From a virus, in IMG/VR virus record IMGVR_UViG_3300025430_000017, positions 1-64,000 of that record: DNA of 64,000 nt; one strand, 5' to 3'. Of the stretch, positions 16,489 to 24,602 are shown in pieces. The notes below the pieces were generated by a model. It did no database searches, was not told where the DNA came from, and saw nothing but the letters and a program-made list of their open reading frames with translations. Position numbers and translations under genes: made by a program. Each line of letters begins with the position of its first letter. Positions within the stretch are counted from its first letter, which is position 1.

Positions 16489-17216
16489 AGTATGTGGTCC
16501 ATTAAAAATCTAAACCATTCACGACTACCTTCTTGTAGACTAACATCAGGTGCATACTTGTCTCTGATTGCTGTGTATTTTTCTGGATAAGGTTTAAGAG
16601 CATTTAGTATGGCATGTACTGAACTCATATCTTGAGCAGTGGCATTTGGACCAATAATGCGTTTGGCAATTTCGTCTTTGTTATTAGTGATTAGTTCTTT
16701 AGTAGCACGATTTACTAGACCTTTATATGGACTTATCATCATGCTTAGTTCAGGTGTGCTGCTTAGATTAGCAAGGTCGGCCCAGATAGCGTGTAATGTG
16801 CCGCCCTTCATTTTAGGATCTTGACTATAGTCGTGTGTATGTAACGGTTGTGCAGCCTTAGCATTTTCCACAGCCATGATATCTACTTGTACTAACTTAT
16901 CAGTATTACCGATTGGTATACCTACATGGATACTAACTCCAGTACGGGCAGCAAACAGTCCTTTGTTTTTAAAATACTGTTCTAATGCCTGACGACTTAG
17001 TTTAAGTTCTTTTGCAGGAAACGCCTTCATTAATTCTGCGGCGTCTACCAATACATCGATATCACTACTAACTTCTTTCTTACCTGCAGACCCTATTGGA
17101 TATAAGTTTATTCCTGGTGGTAGGGCTTTTTCCAGATTAGCCATGACTAGTGGAAAATTTTGTTTTGTTAGTTCAACAGCACTAGGAACTACATTGCCAC
17201 CTTCGTTTAAATTCAT
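16485..17216 (-). CDS. Polymerase-beta-type nucleotidyltransferase
   Basis: 243 residues from MNLNEGGNVVPSAVELTKQN, with a GGAG Shine-Dalgarno upstream. The signature NLYPIGSAGKKEVSSDIDVL (Gly-Ser, then Asp-x-Asp) and a third acidic strand KLVQVDIMAVEN form the metal site of the pol-beta superfamily, which includes tRNA nucleotidyltransferases, antibiotic adenylyltransferases and MNT-like enzymes. The remainder is helical (GTLHAIWADLANLSSTPEL). It is ATGA-coupled to the ligase-like gene, suggesting that the two act together, for example one activating and one joining ends. The substrate cannot be read. Confidence 0.75.
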   Translation of the reverse strand: MNLNEGGNVVPSAVELTKQNFPLVMANLEKALPPGINLYPIGSAGKKEVSSDIDVLVDAAELMKAFPAKELKLSRQALEQYFKNKGLFAARTGVSIHVGIPIGNTDKLVQVDIMAVENAKAAQPLHTHDYSQDPKMKGGTLHAIWADLANLSSTPELSMMISPYKGLVNRATKELITNNKDEIAKRIIGPNATAQDMSSVHAILNALKPYPEKYTAIRDKYAPDVSLQEGSREWFRFLMDHIL

Positions 17217-17217
17217 C

Positions 17218-17592
17218 TTATACTCCAATTTGATATTTGCCGTGAACAATATCTTCTCGATAGTGATCGAATAATCGTTCACACATGTCTTTCATTAATT
17301 CTTTGCTAAAATGATCCTTAAAACGACCAGGCATTTTATTACTTTCAAAAAACTCACGGCATCCTTTTGCAACCATTGGCTCAAATGCTTTAACCATATC
17401 TTCTTTATCTAGAGAACCGCCTTTGTGTGATTTATGAATCTTTACTGCTAATGGATGAAAATAATCTTTATGAAGGCGGTCGTGGTCTATAATGTACCAG
17501 AATAGGTCATTCCCGATACCTTGATCATCGCGTTCTTTACGCATTTCTTTAGCGATGTCTTTGGCTTTTCCGAAGAATTCTTTTAATAACAT
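17218..17592 (-). CDS. Hypothetical conserved helical protein, first gene of the island
   Basis: 124 residues starting MLLKEFFGKAKDIAKEMRKE. Contains FWYIIDHDRLHKDYFHPLAV, with His/Asp residues spaced like a possible metal site, and a second half with KDHFSKELMKDMCERLFDHY. The leader shares the M-x-x-x-E-F start of the island but lacks the cleavable Glu. A late-promoter-like octamer lies about 50 bases upstream, so the island is probably expressed late. Function unknown. Confidence 0.6.
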   Translation of the reverse strand: MLLKEFFGKAKDIAKEMRKERDDQGIGNDLFWYIIDHDRLHKDYFHPLAVKIHKSHKGGSLDKEDMVKAFEPMVAKGCREFFESNKMPGRFKDHFSKELMKDMCERLFDHYREDIVHGKYQIGV

Positions 17593-17642
17593 ACTGATTC
17601 CTTATCAATCACAGTTAGACACTGAGATAGTAATACTATCGA

Positions 17643-17650
17643 GTATTTAT
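17643..17650 (-). promoter_or_regulatory. Late-promoter-like octamer AATAAATA before the capsid-protein island
   Basis: Minus strand AATAAATA, one base from TATAAATA. It lies between weak 7-base inverted repeats at 17606-17612 and 17676-17682 and is followed by the small hairpin GATAG-TATTA-CTATC. Transcription from here would cover 17592 down to 9444. Confidence 0.4.
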
Positions 17651-17672
17651 TACAAATTAAACAAATAGGAAA

Positions 17673-18068
17673 TTAGTGATTGTAGAGAACAGATTGTACT
17701 TGACCGTCGTTGATCATAACAGTACTGCGAACCCACACAAAGTTACCGTAAAAGTTATAAACATCTACAGTACTGGTATTGCGATCCATGATTTGTGTAT
17801 AGGTGCTGGTAGTACCTACAACATTAAACCAGTCAGTTTCAGATGGGTTTGTGGCTAAAGAAGCCTGCATGGTAACAGTGCCTACAAAAGATGGACTACA
17901 GGTATACATTACTGTATGTAGTCCATCTCCGCTACTAAAATATCCATCGCCCTTTGCAGGATTACTTACATAGACAAGTGTGCTAGTACCGCTGTTAGGG
18001 TACTGTACTGCTACACTGGCAGTTCCGAGGTAGTTGATAAATTCAAGGGCTTGGCTAAGTGCTGACAT
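17673..18068 (-). CDS. Predicted virion structural protein (beta-rich, 131 aa)
   Basis: Starts MSALSQALEFINYLGTASVA and continues as short alternating beta strands rich in Thr, Ser, Val and Tyr (FVGTVTMQASLATNPSETDW, VYNFYGNFVWVRSTVMI, GQVQSVLYNH at the end). This composition is typical of small phage head-decoration or neck beta-sandwich proteins. A perfect TATAAATA late promoter in an inverted repeat precedes it, which supports late, structural expression. Its first 58 bases overlap the end of the next gene in another frame. Confidence 0.6.
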   Translation of the reverse strand: MSALSQALEFINYLGTASVAVQYPNSGTSTLVYVSNPAKGDGYFSSGDGLHTVMYTCSPSFVGTVTMQASLATNPSETDWFNVVGTTSTYTQIMDRNTSTVDVYNFYGNFVWVRSTVMINDGQVQSVLYNH

Positions 18069-18772
18069 GTGTTATCCTGATCTAGATTAATATTTATACT
18101 AGATCTTGGGATATGTTCTTCAACTTTCTTAACATCTTGTCCCATGAACAAGCCGATCATAGCCAGCGTACCTGAGTCTTCTACATAGATATAGGGGCTT
18201 TGATACCACCCCTTGACAAACCAATGAACAGTGCCTCTGGGAATCTTAACCTTTGAGCTATAGTTATGGATCCAAGATTCAAATCGTGCCTTGGTATCTG
18301 CTTTACAACTAGGACTAAAATATACCTTGTACTTGTATTTGTTAAAGGGTATTTTATTACACAATACTTTTTTATGTCCGTTATCGTTCAAATAGTCTAA
18401 TTCAGCCGCACTTTCTGGCTCATGTAATTCTACAATGTATTGGTCTAATTCCTTTACCAACTCGTTGTAAAGATCAGTATCCTTGCAATAGATATTAAAG
18501 AAATCACCTTCTACTCGAATTTGTAGATCTTGGTCCAGGAACGGTTCTACACTTCGTGTAAAGTTTAGTAGCCGCGCCTTTTCTTCGGCGCCAATGGATC
18601 TAAAATCCCAGTAGTTGGACATACCCGGTCTGGCTCGATTTAGGCAATAATTCACAACCTCGTCGATGCCGAGCCGTTTAACCATCCAAAAGTTCTTGCC
18701 CCAACATTCAATCTTGTAGGGCCATTTCTTATAGAATAGTTTAGATGTTTTCAGTGTTCGATGTTTCGCCAT
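18011..18772 (-). CDS. Hypothetical protein, Trp/Tyr-rich (253 aa)
   Basis: Begins MAKHRTLKTSKLFYKKWPYK and is rich in Trp, Tyr and Lys through its first half (ECWGKNFWMVKRLGI, NYWDFRSIGAEEKARLL). The second half has VKIPRGTVHWFVKGWYQSPY and YIYVEDSGTLAMIGLFMGQD. I see no known catalytic motif. It overlaps the ClpA end by 32 bases and the structural gene start by 58 bases, in different frames. Function unknown. Confidence 0.55.
   Translation of the reverse strand: MAKHRTLKTSKLFYKKWPYKIECWGKNFWMVKRLGIDEVVNYCLNRARPGMSNYWDFRSIGAEEKARLLNFTRSVEPFLDQDLQIRVEGDFFNIYCKDTDLYNELVKELDQYIVELHEPESAAELDYLNDNGHKKVLCNKIPFNKYKYKVYFSPSCKADTKARFESWIHNYSSKVKIPRGTVHWFVKGWYQSPYIYVEDSGTLAMIGLFMGQDVKKVEEHIPRSSININLDQDNTCQHLAKPLNLSTTSELPV
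18079..18105 (-). promoter_or_regulatory. Late promoter inside an inverted repeat (structural gene)
   Basis: Minus strand TATAAATA (18091-18098) lies in the 13-base loop between GATCTAG (18099-18105) and CTAGATC (18079-18085). The Shine-Dalgarno AGGA directly follows the right arm. Initiation about seven bases after the octamer would start inside that arm (near 18084), so a late transcript cannot form the hairpin, while read-through RNA can. Confidence 0.6.
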
Positions 18773-21020
18773 CTGTGACCTTTTCTACTGGTAAAATATC
18801 TACTACTTCAAGTTTAAGTTTGTTGTCAACAATCGTAAGATCAACAACACCACCATTGGTTAACTTACCAAACAAGATTTCCTTACTCAACGGGCGTTTG
18901 ACTTGATCGTCAATAACACGTTGTAATGGGCGAGCACCCATCTTACTATCAAATCCATTAGACACCAAATACTCCAATGCTTCAATAGTGGGTTTGACAA
19001 CAATATGTTTGTCCTTGACCAACAAGTTGAGTTCGTTAATAAACTTCTTAACAATCATGATCATAGTTGCATGATCTAACTTGCCAAACTTGATAATGCC
19101 ATCCAACCGATTACGGAATTCAGGTGCAAAGAACTTGTTAACAGCATCCTTGGGATCGCCGTCACGTTCTAAACTACCAAAACCTACTGAATTCTTTTCA
19201 GCATCGGCGGCACCTAGATTAGATGTCATAATAATAATGGTTTGACGACCATCAGCCTTCTTACCATTGCTGCCTGTGATAAAGCCATTATCCATCAACT
19301 GTAGCAACACAGTGAGTACACTGGGGTGGGCCTTTTCAACTTCATCCAACAACAGTACACAGTTTGGATTCTCTTGTAGTTGCGTAATCAACTGACCAGC
19401 ATTGTCATCAAATCCGACATAGCCCGGAGGAGCGCCAATGAATTTGGCTACACTATGTTGTTCCTGATATTCGCTCATATCAAAACGAACAAGTTTAACA
19501 CCCAAGTTGCTGGCAAGTTGTTTAGCGGCTTCAGTTTTACCAACACCAGTTGGACCAACAAACAAGAAACTACCCACTGGTTTGTTTAAAGACTTCAATC
19601 CAGATTGTGCAATAAACACTTTATCTAGCAATACTTCAATGGCTCGTTCTTGACCATAGACTTTGGCTTTCATATTCTTTTCTAAGTTGACTAGATTATT
19701 GCTTTCTTTGTTACTAAGTTGTTCCAAAGGAAGGTTAGTAATCTTAGCGACTTCGAATAGAATCTCGTCATGGTCAACAATACCGCCTTCTTGATCCTTG
19801 ACTTTAAAGCGAGCACTAGCACAGTCAAGCAAATCGATAGCCTTGTCTGGCAACTTACGATCGTTGATATATTTGGCACTATATTTTACAGCATCGATAA
19901 TTGCTTGATTTGTGATCTTAACACCGTGATGTTTTTCGTAATACTTTTTGAGACCTTTGAGAATTTTAACAGCCACTGCTTCGGTTGGCTCGTCTACAGT
20001 GACACGTTGGAATCGACGCATTAGAGCACGATCCTTTTCAAAGTGTTTACGATATTCTTCCCATGTAGTACTAGCAATAACTTTAATCTTGCCTTTGCCC
20101 AATGCACTCTTAAGCATATTGGCCATATCGTTGGCGCCACCACTGCCGCCAGCACCTGCACCATTCATCATATGAGCTTCATCGATGAACAAGATACAGT
20201 TGCCACGTTTTTCGATTCCGCTAATAACACCCTTCAGGCGTTCTTCAAAATCACCACGATACTTACTACCGGCAAGCATGGCACTAATATCTAAACTTAA
20301 TACAGTATGATCTTTGATAAACTTTGGAACTTTACCTTCAAAAATCTTACGAGCAAGGCCTTCTGCAATAGCAGTTTTACCCACACCTGGATCGCCGATG
20401 AGAATAGCATTGGCTTTATTACGACGAGCGAGTACCAATGTGATTTCTTCGATTTCTTTTTCTCGACCAATAACTGGATCAATAGTTTTGGCCTTGGCTT
20501 TTGCACTTAGATCTGTACAGAACTGTGCAATCATCCTTTCTATTTGCGGATTTGATTTAGAACGAACTTCCTCTTCATCGATATCCCTAATAGCATCTTT
20601 GTTTAAGAAAGCAATAAACTTGTCTTTATCGATTTCTGCTTTATTGATAAAATATGATGCATGGCTTTTCTTTTCGCTGAATAGACTAATAAAGCAATCC
20701 ACATGATCGATGGTATCGCGGCCACTAAACACCACTTGCGTAAATGCACGATTAAGCATTTGCTCTACCTTAGAAGTTTTCTTTGGTTTAGCAATATTAG
20801 GATTTACAATATCGAGTAAATCTTTGTCAATAAAGTTTTCAACATCTTTTTTGAGTTGATCTGTGTCGGCTCCAAAATCTTTTAGAATTTTTACAAAAGG
20901 TTCATTGTTTAATAGTCCGCACAAAAAATGCTCTAGTGTAATATATTCGTGATTATGACTAGATGCATTTTGTACAGCATGTTCAAAAATCTTTTCTAAA
21001 TCTTTACTTGGTTCCAACAT
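18741..21020 (-). CDS. clpA: ClpA-like AAA+ unfoldase
   Basis: 759 residues, close to the 758 of E. coli ClpA. An N-terminal Clp repeat domain comes first (EYITLEHFLCGLLNNEPFVK). The first AAA+ module has Walker A GDPGVGKT (209-216) and Walker B CILFIDEAHM; the second has GPTGVGKT (489-496), CVLLLDEVEKAHPSV and the sensor-2-like GARPLQRVIDDQVKRP. The ClpP-binding loop position (IGL in ClpA) reads VGF at 612-614 (NSVGFGSLERD). It would unfold substrates for a ClpP partner, and a clpP gene is present at 53279-53878. The start overlaps the deformylase stop. Confidence 0.95.
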   Translation of the reverse strand: MLEPSKDLEKIFEHAVQNASSHNHEYITLEHFLCGLLNNEPFVKILKDFGADTDQLKKDVENFIDKDLLDIVNPNIAKPKKTSKVEQMLNRAFTQVVFSGRDTIDHVDCFISLFSEKKSHASYFINKAEIDKDKFIAFLNKDAIRDIDEEEVRSKSNPQIERMIAQFCTDLSAKAKAKTIDPVIGREKEIEEITLVLARRNKANAILIGDPGVGKTAIAEGLARKIFEGKVPKFIKDHTVLSLDISAMLAGSKYRGDFEERLKGVISGIEKRGNCILFIDEAHMMNGAGAGGSGGANDMANMLKSALGKGKIKVIASTTWEEYRKHFEKDRALMRRFQRVTVDEPTEAVAVKILKGLKKYYEKHHGVKITNQAIIDAVKYSAKYINDRKLPDKAIDLLDCASARFKVKDQEGGIVDHDEILFEVAKITNLPLEQLSNKESNNLVNLEKNMKAKVYGQERAIEVLLDKVFIAQSGLKSLNKPVGSFLFVGPTGVGKTEAAKQLASNLGVKLVRFDMSEYQEQHSVAKFIGAPPGYVGFDDNAGQLITQLQENPNCVLLLDEVEKAHPSVLTVLLQLMDNGFITGSNGKKADGRQTIIIMTSNLGAADAEKNSVGFGSLERDGDPKDAVNKFFAPEFRNRLDGIIKFGKLDHATMIMIVKKFINELNLLVKDKHIVVKPTIEALEYLVSNGFDSKMGARPLQRVIDDQVKRPLSKEILFGKLTNGGVVDLTIVDNKLKLEVVDILPVEKVTDGETSNTENI

Positions 21021-21544
21021 TATTTAAATTTCCTGTTTAATCTTACAATCTTTGTTTTCTTTGGTTTAGACTTTTTAACAGCCATTTCCCATTTCAATGA
21101 ACTTACTCTGTCTTTGAATACAATACCTTCTAAATGATCCAACTCATGTAAAAAGCATTTGCAGTTATACCCGTCAAATTCTGATTCTTGCCATTCTCCC
21201 TTTGAGTTTTGCCATCTTGCTAATATCTTCTTAGGACGCTTAATGTTAACATAAATCCCAGGAAAACTCAAGCATCCTTCTTCGAGATCATCGGTTTCGT
21301 CAGTCCATTTAACAATAACTGGATTGAAAAATGCCTGTGCTAGTTCTGGACTGGCCTTGTATCCCATAACGAATACACGCATATCTAACCCAACTTGGGT
21401 AGCAGCCAAGCCGATCCCGTCATTGGCCAGCATTGTTTCGATTAAATCCTTTTCTAACTGTATAGGATCAGTGATTGGATTTTCAAAATCAAACTCTTTT
21501 ACAACTGTTCTTAGGCTATTGTGTGGAAATTTTAATATTTGCAT
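21020..21544 (-). CDS. def: Peptide deformylase
   Basis: 174 residues with the three deformylase motifs: GIGLAATQVGLDMRVF (motif 1), EEGCLSFPGIY with the Cys ligand (motif 2) and FLHELDHLEGIVF with the HExDH metal ligands (motif 3). It removes the N-formyl group from nascent proteins. Phages encode deformylases, and cyanophage versions are thought to speed maturation of short-lived proteins. The length and motif spacing look full and active. It lies between ClpA and DnaJ, forming a protein-maturation block. Confidence 0.95.
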   Translation of the reverse strand: MQILKFPHNSLRTVVKEFDFENPITDPIQLEKDLIETMLANDGIGLAATQVGLDMRVFVMGYKASPELAQAFFNPVIVKWTDETDDLEEGCLSFPGIYVNIKRPKKILARWQNSKGEWQESEFDGYNCKCFLHELDHLEGIVFKDRVSSLKWEMAVKKSKPKKTKIVRLNRKFK

Positions 21545-21551
21545 ATGGTAT

Positions 21552-22391
21552 TTAAAATGTTATTTGTTTTAGAATATCTTTTTGTACTTGATTGAGTGCA
21601 GGAATAATAATGTTTACTGATATTAACATGCGTCCTTTGAATCTATTATCATTTACCTTAGGCATACCGTAGCCAGCTGCCGATAACATCTGTCCATGCT
21701 GTGTTCCCGGGTTTACAGTTAGTTCTAAAGTACGTTTATCAATAGTTTCTACTAGGTATTTTTTACCTAACATAGCATCGATGCAGTTAACATCAAGTTG
21801 GGTTACTAAATCATCGCCTTGTCTAATAAACTTAGAATGTGGTTGAACAGCAACAGTAAGATGTATATCACCCCTAGGAACACCTTGTATGCGATCATCG
21901 CCCATTCCGGATAATCGTAATGTCATACCATCGTTAATACCTGCTGGGATTTTAACTTCTAATACCTGATCACGACCGCTAGGCAATGTTAGGTTAGCAA
22001 TCATATCTTTGCCACTAAATGCTTCTTCTAATGTAATAGTAGTTTGTATGTTTAGTGTTTGATTGCGTGGTTGCTGTGGCCTTCCTTGTCCAAAACCAAA
22101 TCCAAACGGGCTACCGCCGCCACCAAACATACTATTGATAATGTCTTCAAACCCCGGAGGAACTCCGCCGCCAAAATGGCCACCTCCCCCAAACTGGGGT
22201 CTAGGGTTATCGTATTCTGCCCTGGATTCGGGATTACTTAAAATACGATATGCTTCTTCAACTTCTTGGAACTTACGAGTATCGCCACCTTTATCAGGGT
22301 GCCAGGCACTTGCTTGTTTCCTATAGGCCTTTTTGATTTCTTCAGGTGTGGCCGATTTAGAAACACCTAATATTTCATAATAATTATTCAT
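21552..22391 (-). CDS. DnaJ/CbpA-like co-chaperone without Zn fingers
   Basis: Start at MNNYYEILGVSKSATPEEIK (22391), preceded by GGAGG inside the small upstream ORF. The J domain is intact with HPD (ASAWHPDKGGDTRKF), followed by a Gly/Phe-rich linker of about 60 residues and the C-terminal substrate-binding beta domains (NIQTTITLEEAFSGKDMIAN, AGINDGMTLRLSGMGDDRIQ, TVAVQPHSKFIRQGDDL). No CxxCxGxG fingers occur, so it is CbpA-like (class B). It would stimulate the host DnaK. Neighbours are deformylase, ClpA and a remnant second J-domain start. Confidence 0.9.
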   Translation of the reverse strand: MNNYYEILGVSKSATPEEIKKAYRKQASAWHPDKGGDTRKFQEVEEAYRILSNPESRAEYDNPRPQFGGGGHFGGGVPPGFEDIINSMFGGGGSPFGFGFGQGRPQQPRNQTLNIQTTITLEEAFSGKDMIANLTLPSGRDQVLEVKIPAGINDGMTLRLSGMGDDRIQGVPRGDIHLTVAVQPHSKFIRQGDDLVTQLDVNCIDAMLGKKYLVETIDKRTLELTVNPGTQHGQMLSAAGYGMPKVNDNRFKGRMLISVNIIIPALNQVQKDILKQITF

Positions 22392-22483
22392 TTTTGTTTT
22401 TGCAATTGCCTCCGTGCCATCTTTGATAATTGCCAAGGACCTGCGTTTTTATCTACGCCTAATGTTTGATAATGATCTGCCAT
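22388..22483 (-). pseudogene. 31-codon ORF resembling the start of a J domain
   Basis: Reads MADHYQTLGVDKNAGPWQLS and ends RRQLQKQK, with its TGA overlapping the DnaJ ATG. Residues 1-13 (HYQTLGVDKNA) match the first J-domain helix start (YYEILGVSKSA), then the similarity stops before the HPD region. It is either a decayed second J-domain gene fragment or a small leader ORF that provides translational coupling and the GGAGG for dnaJ. A terminator lies just upstream of its start. Confidence 0.45.
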
Positions 22484-22485
22484 AA

Positions 22486-22520
22486 TAGAAAAAAGGTATA
22501 GTAAATTATACTATACCTTT
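22486..22520 (-). terminator. Rho-independent terminator
   Basis: A perfect 12-base inverted repeat (22492-22503 and 22509-22520, loop AATTA) is followed on the minus strand by TTTTTT after the CC of the stem. It ends transcription from the small exported protein gene at 22540-22743 before the J-domain genes. Confidence 0.75.
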
Positions 22521-22539
22521 AGAGTTAAGTCAACTAAAA

Positions 22540-22743
22540 TTATTTCTTATCTGGTACTACTTCTGCACCTTCTAATTTCTTATGAACTTTGATTTTTTTA
22601 CAATCTTGAACAGCCTTGCCATCTTTCATAACTGGCTTACCTGCTTTGTCTAGTTTGTCATGACAAACTTCTTTTACTTCTGCTTCGGCAAATGCCATGC
22701 CAACGAATGCTGTTGCTAATAATGCGATTAATAGTTTTTTCAT
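22540..22743 (-). CDS. Small exported protein with signal peptide (67 aa)
   Basis: Start at MKKLLIALLATAFVGMAFAE (22743), a classical Sec signal with likely cleavage after AFA, leaving about 46 residues. The mature part contains two Cys (VCHDKLD, QDCKKIKVH) that could form a disulfide in the periplasm and ends KLEGAEVVPDKK. It closes the lysis-side operon and is followed by a terminator. Function unknown; its location suggests an envelope role. Confidence 0.65.
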   Translation of the reverse strand: MKKLLIALLATAFVGMAFAEAEVKEVCHDKLDKAGKPVMKDGKAVQDCKKIKVHKKLEGAEVVPDKK

Positions 22744-22754
22744 TTTTATTTCCT

Positions 22755-23387
22755 TTAAATGACTGGATCTACTTGTGGTGCAGGAGCCGGTTTGCCCCCA
22801 AACCCTGTTACTACTTCTGCTGTTGTTGCAACTGGAGTTGTTCCCCAACTTGGGGTTGTCTCGACTGATGCTGTTGAAGGTGTGCTTCCAAACCCGCCTG
22901 GAGTAGGTACTGCGGCGGCTGCGCCGAATCCTCCTGGCGTAGGTGTGCCAAATGCTGGTGCGCCAAACGCTGGTGGGGTGACTGTTGAGCCGACATTTCC
23001 AAATCCTCCTAATGGTTGTGAACCAAACGAGTTAGTAACTGCTGGCGCACTTGGTGGTGGGCTTACTGGCGCTGTTGGACGATCCCAACCTTTGTTTGCC
23101 GCATCCAATGCTGCTTTTTGAGCATCTTTGTCTCCATTTGACAACATAATACCTGACAATGTGCCTGTTAAGAATGTAGCAATAGGAATAATCAGTTCAA
23201 AGAACTTTTGGTCAATTGGACTAATAGCATTAAGTGGTTGTGTTACAAATATCAAAGAATATAACACAACGAACACAATACCAGTTAATGTCAATGCTAG
23301 GCAAATACCGATAAAGAATTTCAAACGAGCCATCAACTGCTCTTCGGTATATAAAATAGGTTGATGTTGTTGGTTATTATTTTCCAC
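22755..23387 (-). CDS. Membrane protein with two TM helices and Pro/Gly/Ala-rich tail
   Basis: I choose a GTG start at 23387 (MENNNQQHQPILYTEEQLMA) because CAAGGAGCGAATT stands directly before it; the ATG 90 bases upstream would overlap the neighbour by 101 bases. Two hydrophobic segments follow: FFIGICLALTLTGIVFVVLY and FELIIPIATFLTGTLSGIML. The C-terminal 100 residues are a low-complexity tail of P, G, A and T (GGFG, TPGGFGAAAA). It could be a holin-like or scaffold membrane protein of the lysis region; no direct evidence for a pore. Confidence 0.65.
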   Translation of the reverse strand: MENNNQQHQPILYTEEQLMARLKFFIGICLALTLTGIVFVVLYSLIFVTQPLNAISPIDQKFFELIIPIATFLTGTLSGIMLSNGDKDAQKAALDAANKGWDRPTAPVSPPPSAPAVTNSFGSQPLGGFGNVGSTVTPPAFGAPAFGTPTPGGFGAAAAVPTPGGFGSTPSTASVETTPSWGTTPVATTAEVVTGFGGKPAPAPQVDPVI

Positions 23388-23694
23388 AATTCGCTCCTTG
23401 GGCTGTTGCTGGGGTTGAACAACACGGCGTCGGCGCGACGGAAGCCAACGGTTTAATATCTGCTTTAGTTGGGTCATCTTTTGGTGGTCCTAATCTCGGG
23501 TCTCTTTGACCTTTAAAAATATGTTCGGGGCAGGTTCTTGTAACATCACAAGTAGGAAACTTGCATAGTTCCTTGTCCCAGTTTAGTGGATCTTGGCAAG
23601 GATAGCGGAATCTATCCCCGCTACACATAGCCATGAGTACTGGTATTGCGATTACTACCGCCGCCCATCTCATTAATTTATGATCATTCATCAT
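23377..23694 (-). CDS. Small Cys-rich membrane-anchored protein
   Basis: 105 residues from MMNDHKLMRWAAVVIAIPVL, with AAGGAGC upstream. One N-terminal hydrophobic anchor (AAVVIAIPVLMAMC) is followed by a Cys/Pro-rich exported part (RYPCQDPLNWDKELCKFPTC, ending TPCCSTPATAQGANCGK). The Cys after the hydrophobic stretch is not a canonical lipobox. It lies between the endolysin and the two-TM protein, so it may act in lysis. Function unknown. Confidence 0.6.
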   Translation of the reverse strand: MMNDHKLMRWAAVVIAIPVLMAMCSGDRFRYPCQDPLNWDKELCKFPTCDVTRTCPEHIFKGQRDPRLGPPKDDPTKADIKPLASVAPTPCCSTPATAQGANCGK

Positions 23695-23716
23695 TGTGTT
23701 TTGCTCCTTTTGGCAT

Positions 23717-24337
23717 TTAAACGCCAAATATTTGTAGTGCATGTTGATAATTTTTGATACGATCATCGAGACCTAATGTACCGCCATTGATACGTTTGGT
23801 CATTGTGGTAATATCGCCATTATCAGCATATTGATTTAGGTTGTTGGCTTCCCAGAACCAGCAAGCACTTTGTACACAACCTTCGAATGTTTTTAAATAT
23901 TCGCTAGCATCGTCGATGCTGATTTGTAAACTGTCAGCAAATGCTTGATAGTTACTGCGACCAGTTAACTGAATAAGTCCACGACCGCAGAACTTCCAAC
24001 CATCACCTGATTCTTCTGGACCATTGCCCATACGACCGGCATATGCTCTGTTGGCAATCTTTTCTTGATTGTGAGCATATTGAGCGGCATTGCCAGCATT
24101 AAAATAACGAGGCCAAACACGTACTAGACTTTCTGCTTTATAGTTTAAATTTTCTTTAATAAAGTTAAAATTCCCACTTTCGTGAGCACATTGTGCTAGG
24201 AAAGCTGCTACTCGTTTTGGAGTATTGATTTCATAATCGGGTAATGCTTGTGATAAAGCATCAAACCAATGATCTAAATAGGGATTTTTTCCTATAATCT
24301 GTGATAGTTGTTCTTTTGTTAGTGCGAAATCTGCCAT
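23717..24337 (-). CDS. GH19-type chitinase-like endolysin
   Basis: 206 residues. The catalytic region AFLAQCAHESGNFNFIKENL carries the first Glu of glycoside hydrolase family 19, followed by WPRYFNAGNA, YAGRMGNGPEESGDGWKFCG and RGLIQLTGRSNY, all landmarks of the GH19 lysozyme-like fold. It lacks a signal peptide, so it would need a holin or similar to cross the inner membrane. It would cut peptidoglycan during lysis. Membrane and spanin-like genes lie on both sides. Confidence 0.9.
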   Translation of the reverse strand: MADFALTKEQLSQIIGKNPYLDHWFDALSQALPDYEINTPKRVAAFLAQCAHESGNFNFIKENLNYKAESLVRVWPRYFNAGNAAQYAHNQEKIANRAYAGRMGNGPEESGDGWKFCGRGLIQLTGRSNYQAFADSLQISIDDASEYLKTFEGCVQSACWFWEANNLNQYADNGDITTMTKRINGGTLGLDDRIKNYQHALQIFGV

Positions 24338-24341
24338 AATA

Positions 24342-24602
24342 TTATCCTGCTAAACTTGCTAATGTAATCAATCCATTTATAGCAGTATTTAACATTTCTA
24401 GGTTAGCTAAATCATTCATGGATTGTTGAATTCTTGCTGTATTGTTTAAATCTGCTATGGCCTGCATGTATTCTTCTTTGGTTAGTTGCCCTGCCTTAAA
24501 CATTTCTGTATATTGATTAGCGGTATTAGCCGCTTGTTGGATCACTGGATCAGGACTTGTAAAGGCTTGTCCTAGTTGGCCTTGGAATGTTTCTACGCTC
24601 AT
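24342..24602 (-). CDS. Small hypothetical protein of the lysis region
   Basis: 86 residues starting MSVETFQGQLGQAFTSPDPV. It is helical and Gln/Asn/Ala-rich (QQAANTANQYTEMFKAGQLT, then EEYMQAIADLNN), with a mildly hydrophobic C-terminus (LNTAINGLITLASLAG) that could touch a membrane. It overlaps the lipoprotein gene stop region by four bases and precedes the endolysin. No family is recognised. Confidence 0.55.
   Translation of the reverse strand: MSVETFQGQLGQAFTSPDPVIQQAANTANQYTEMFKAGQLTKEEYMQAIADLNNTARIQQSMNDLANLEMLNTAINGLITLASLAG

Noticed and set aside
22755-23477. Longer ATG start for the two-TM protein
   Set aside because: It would overlap the upstream gene by 101 bases, while a GTG at 23387 has an excellent Shine-Dalgarno.
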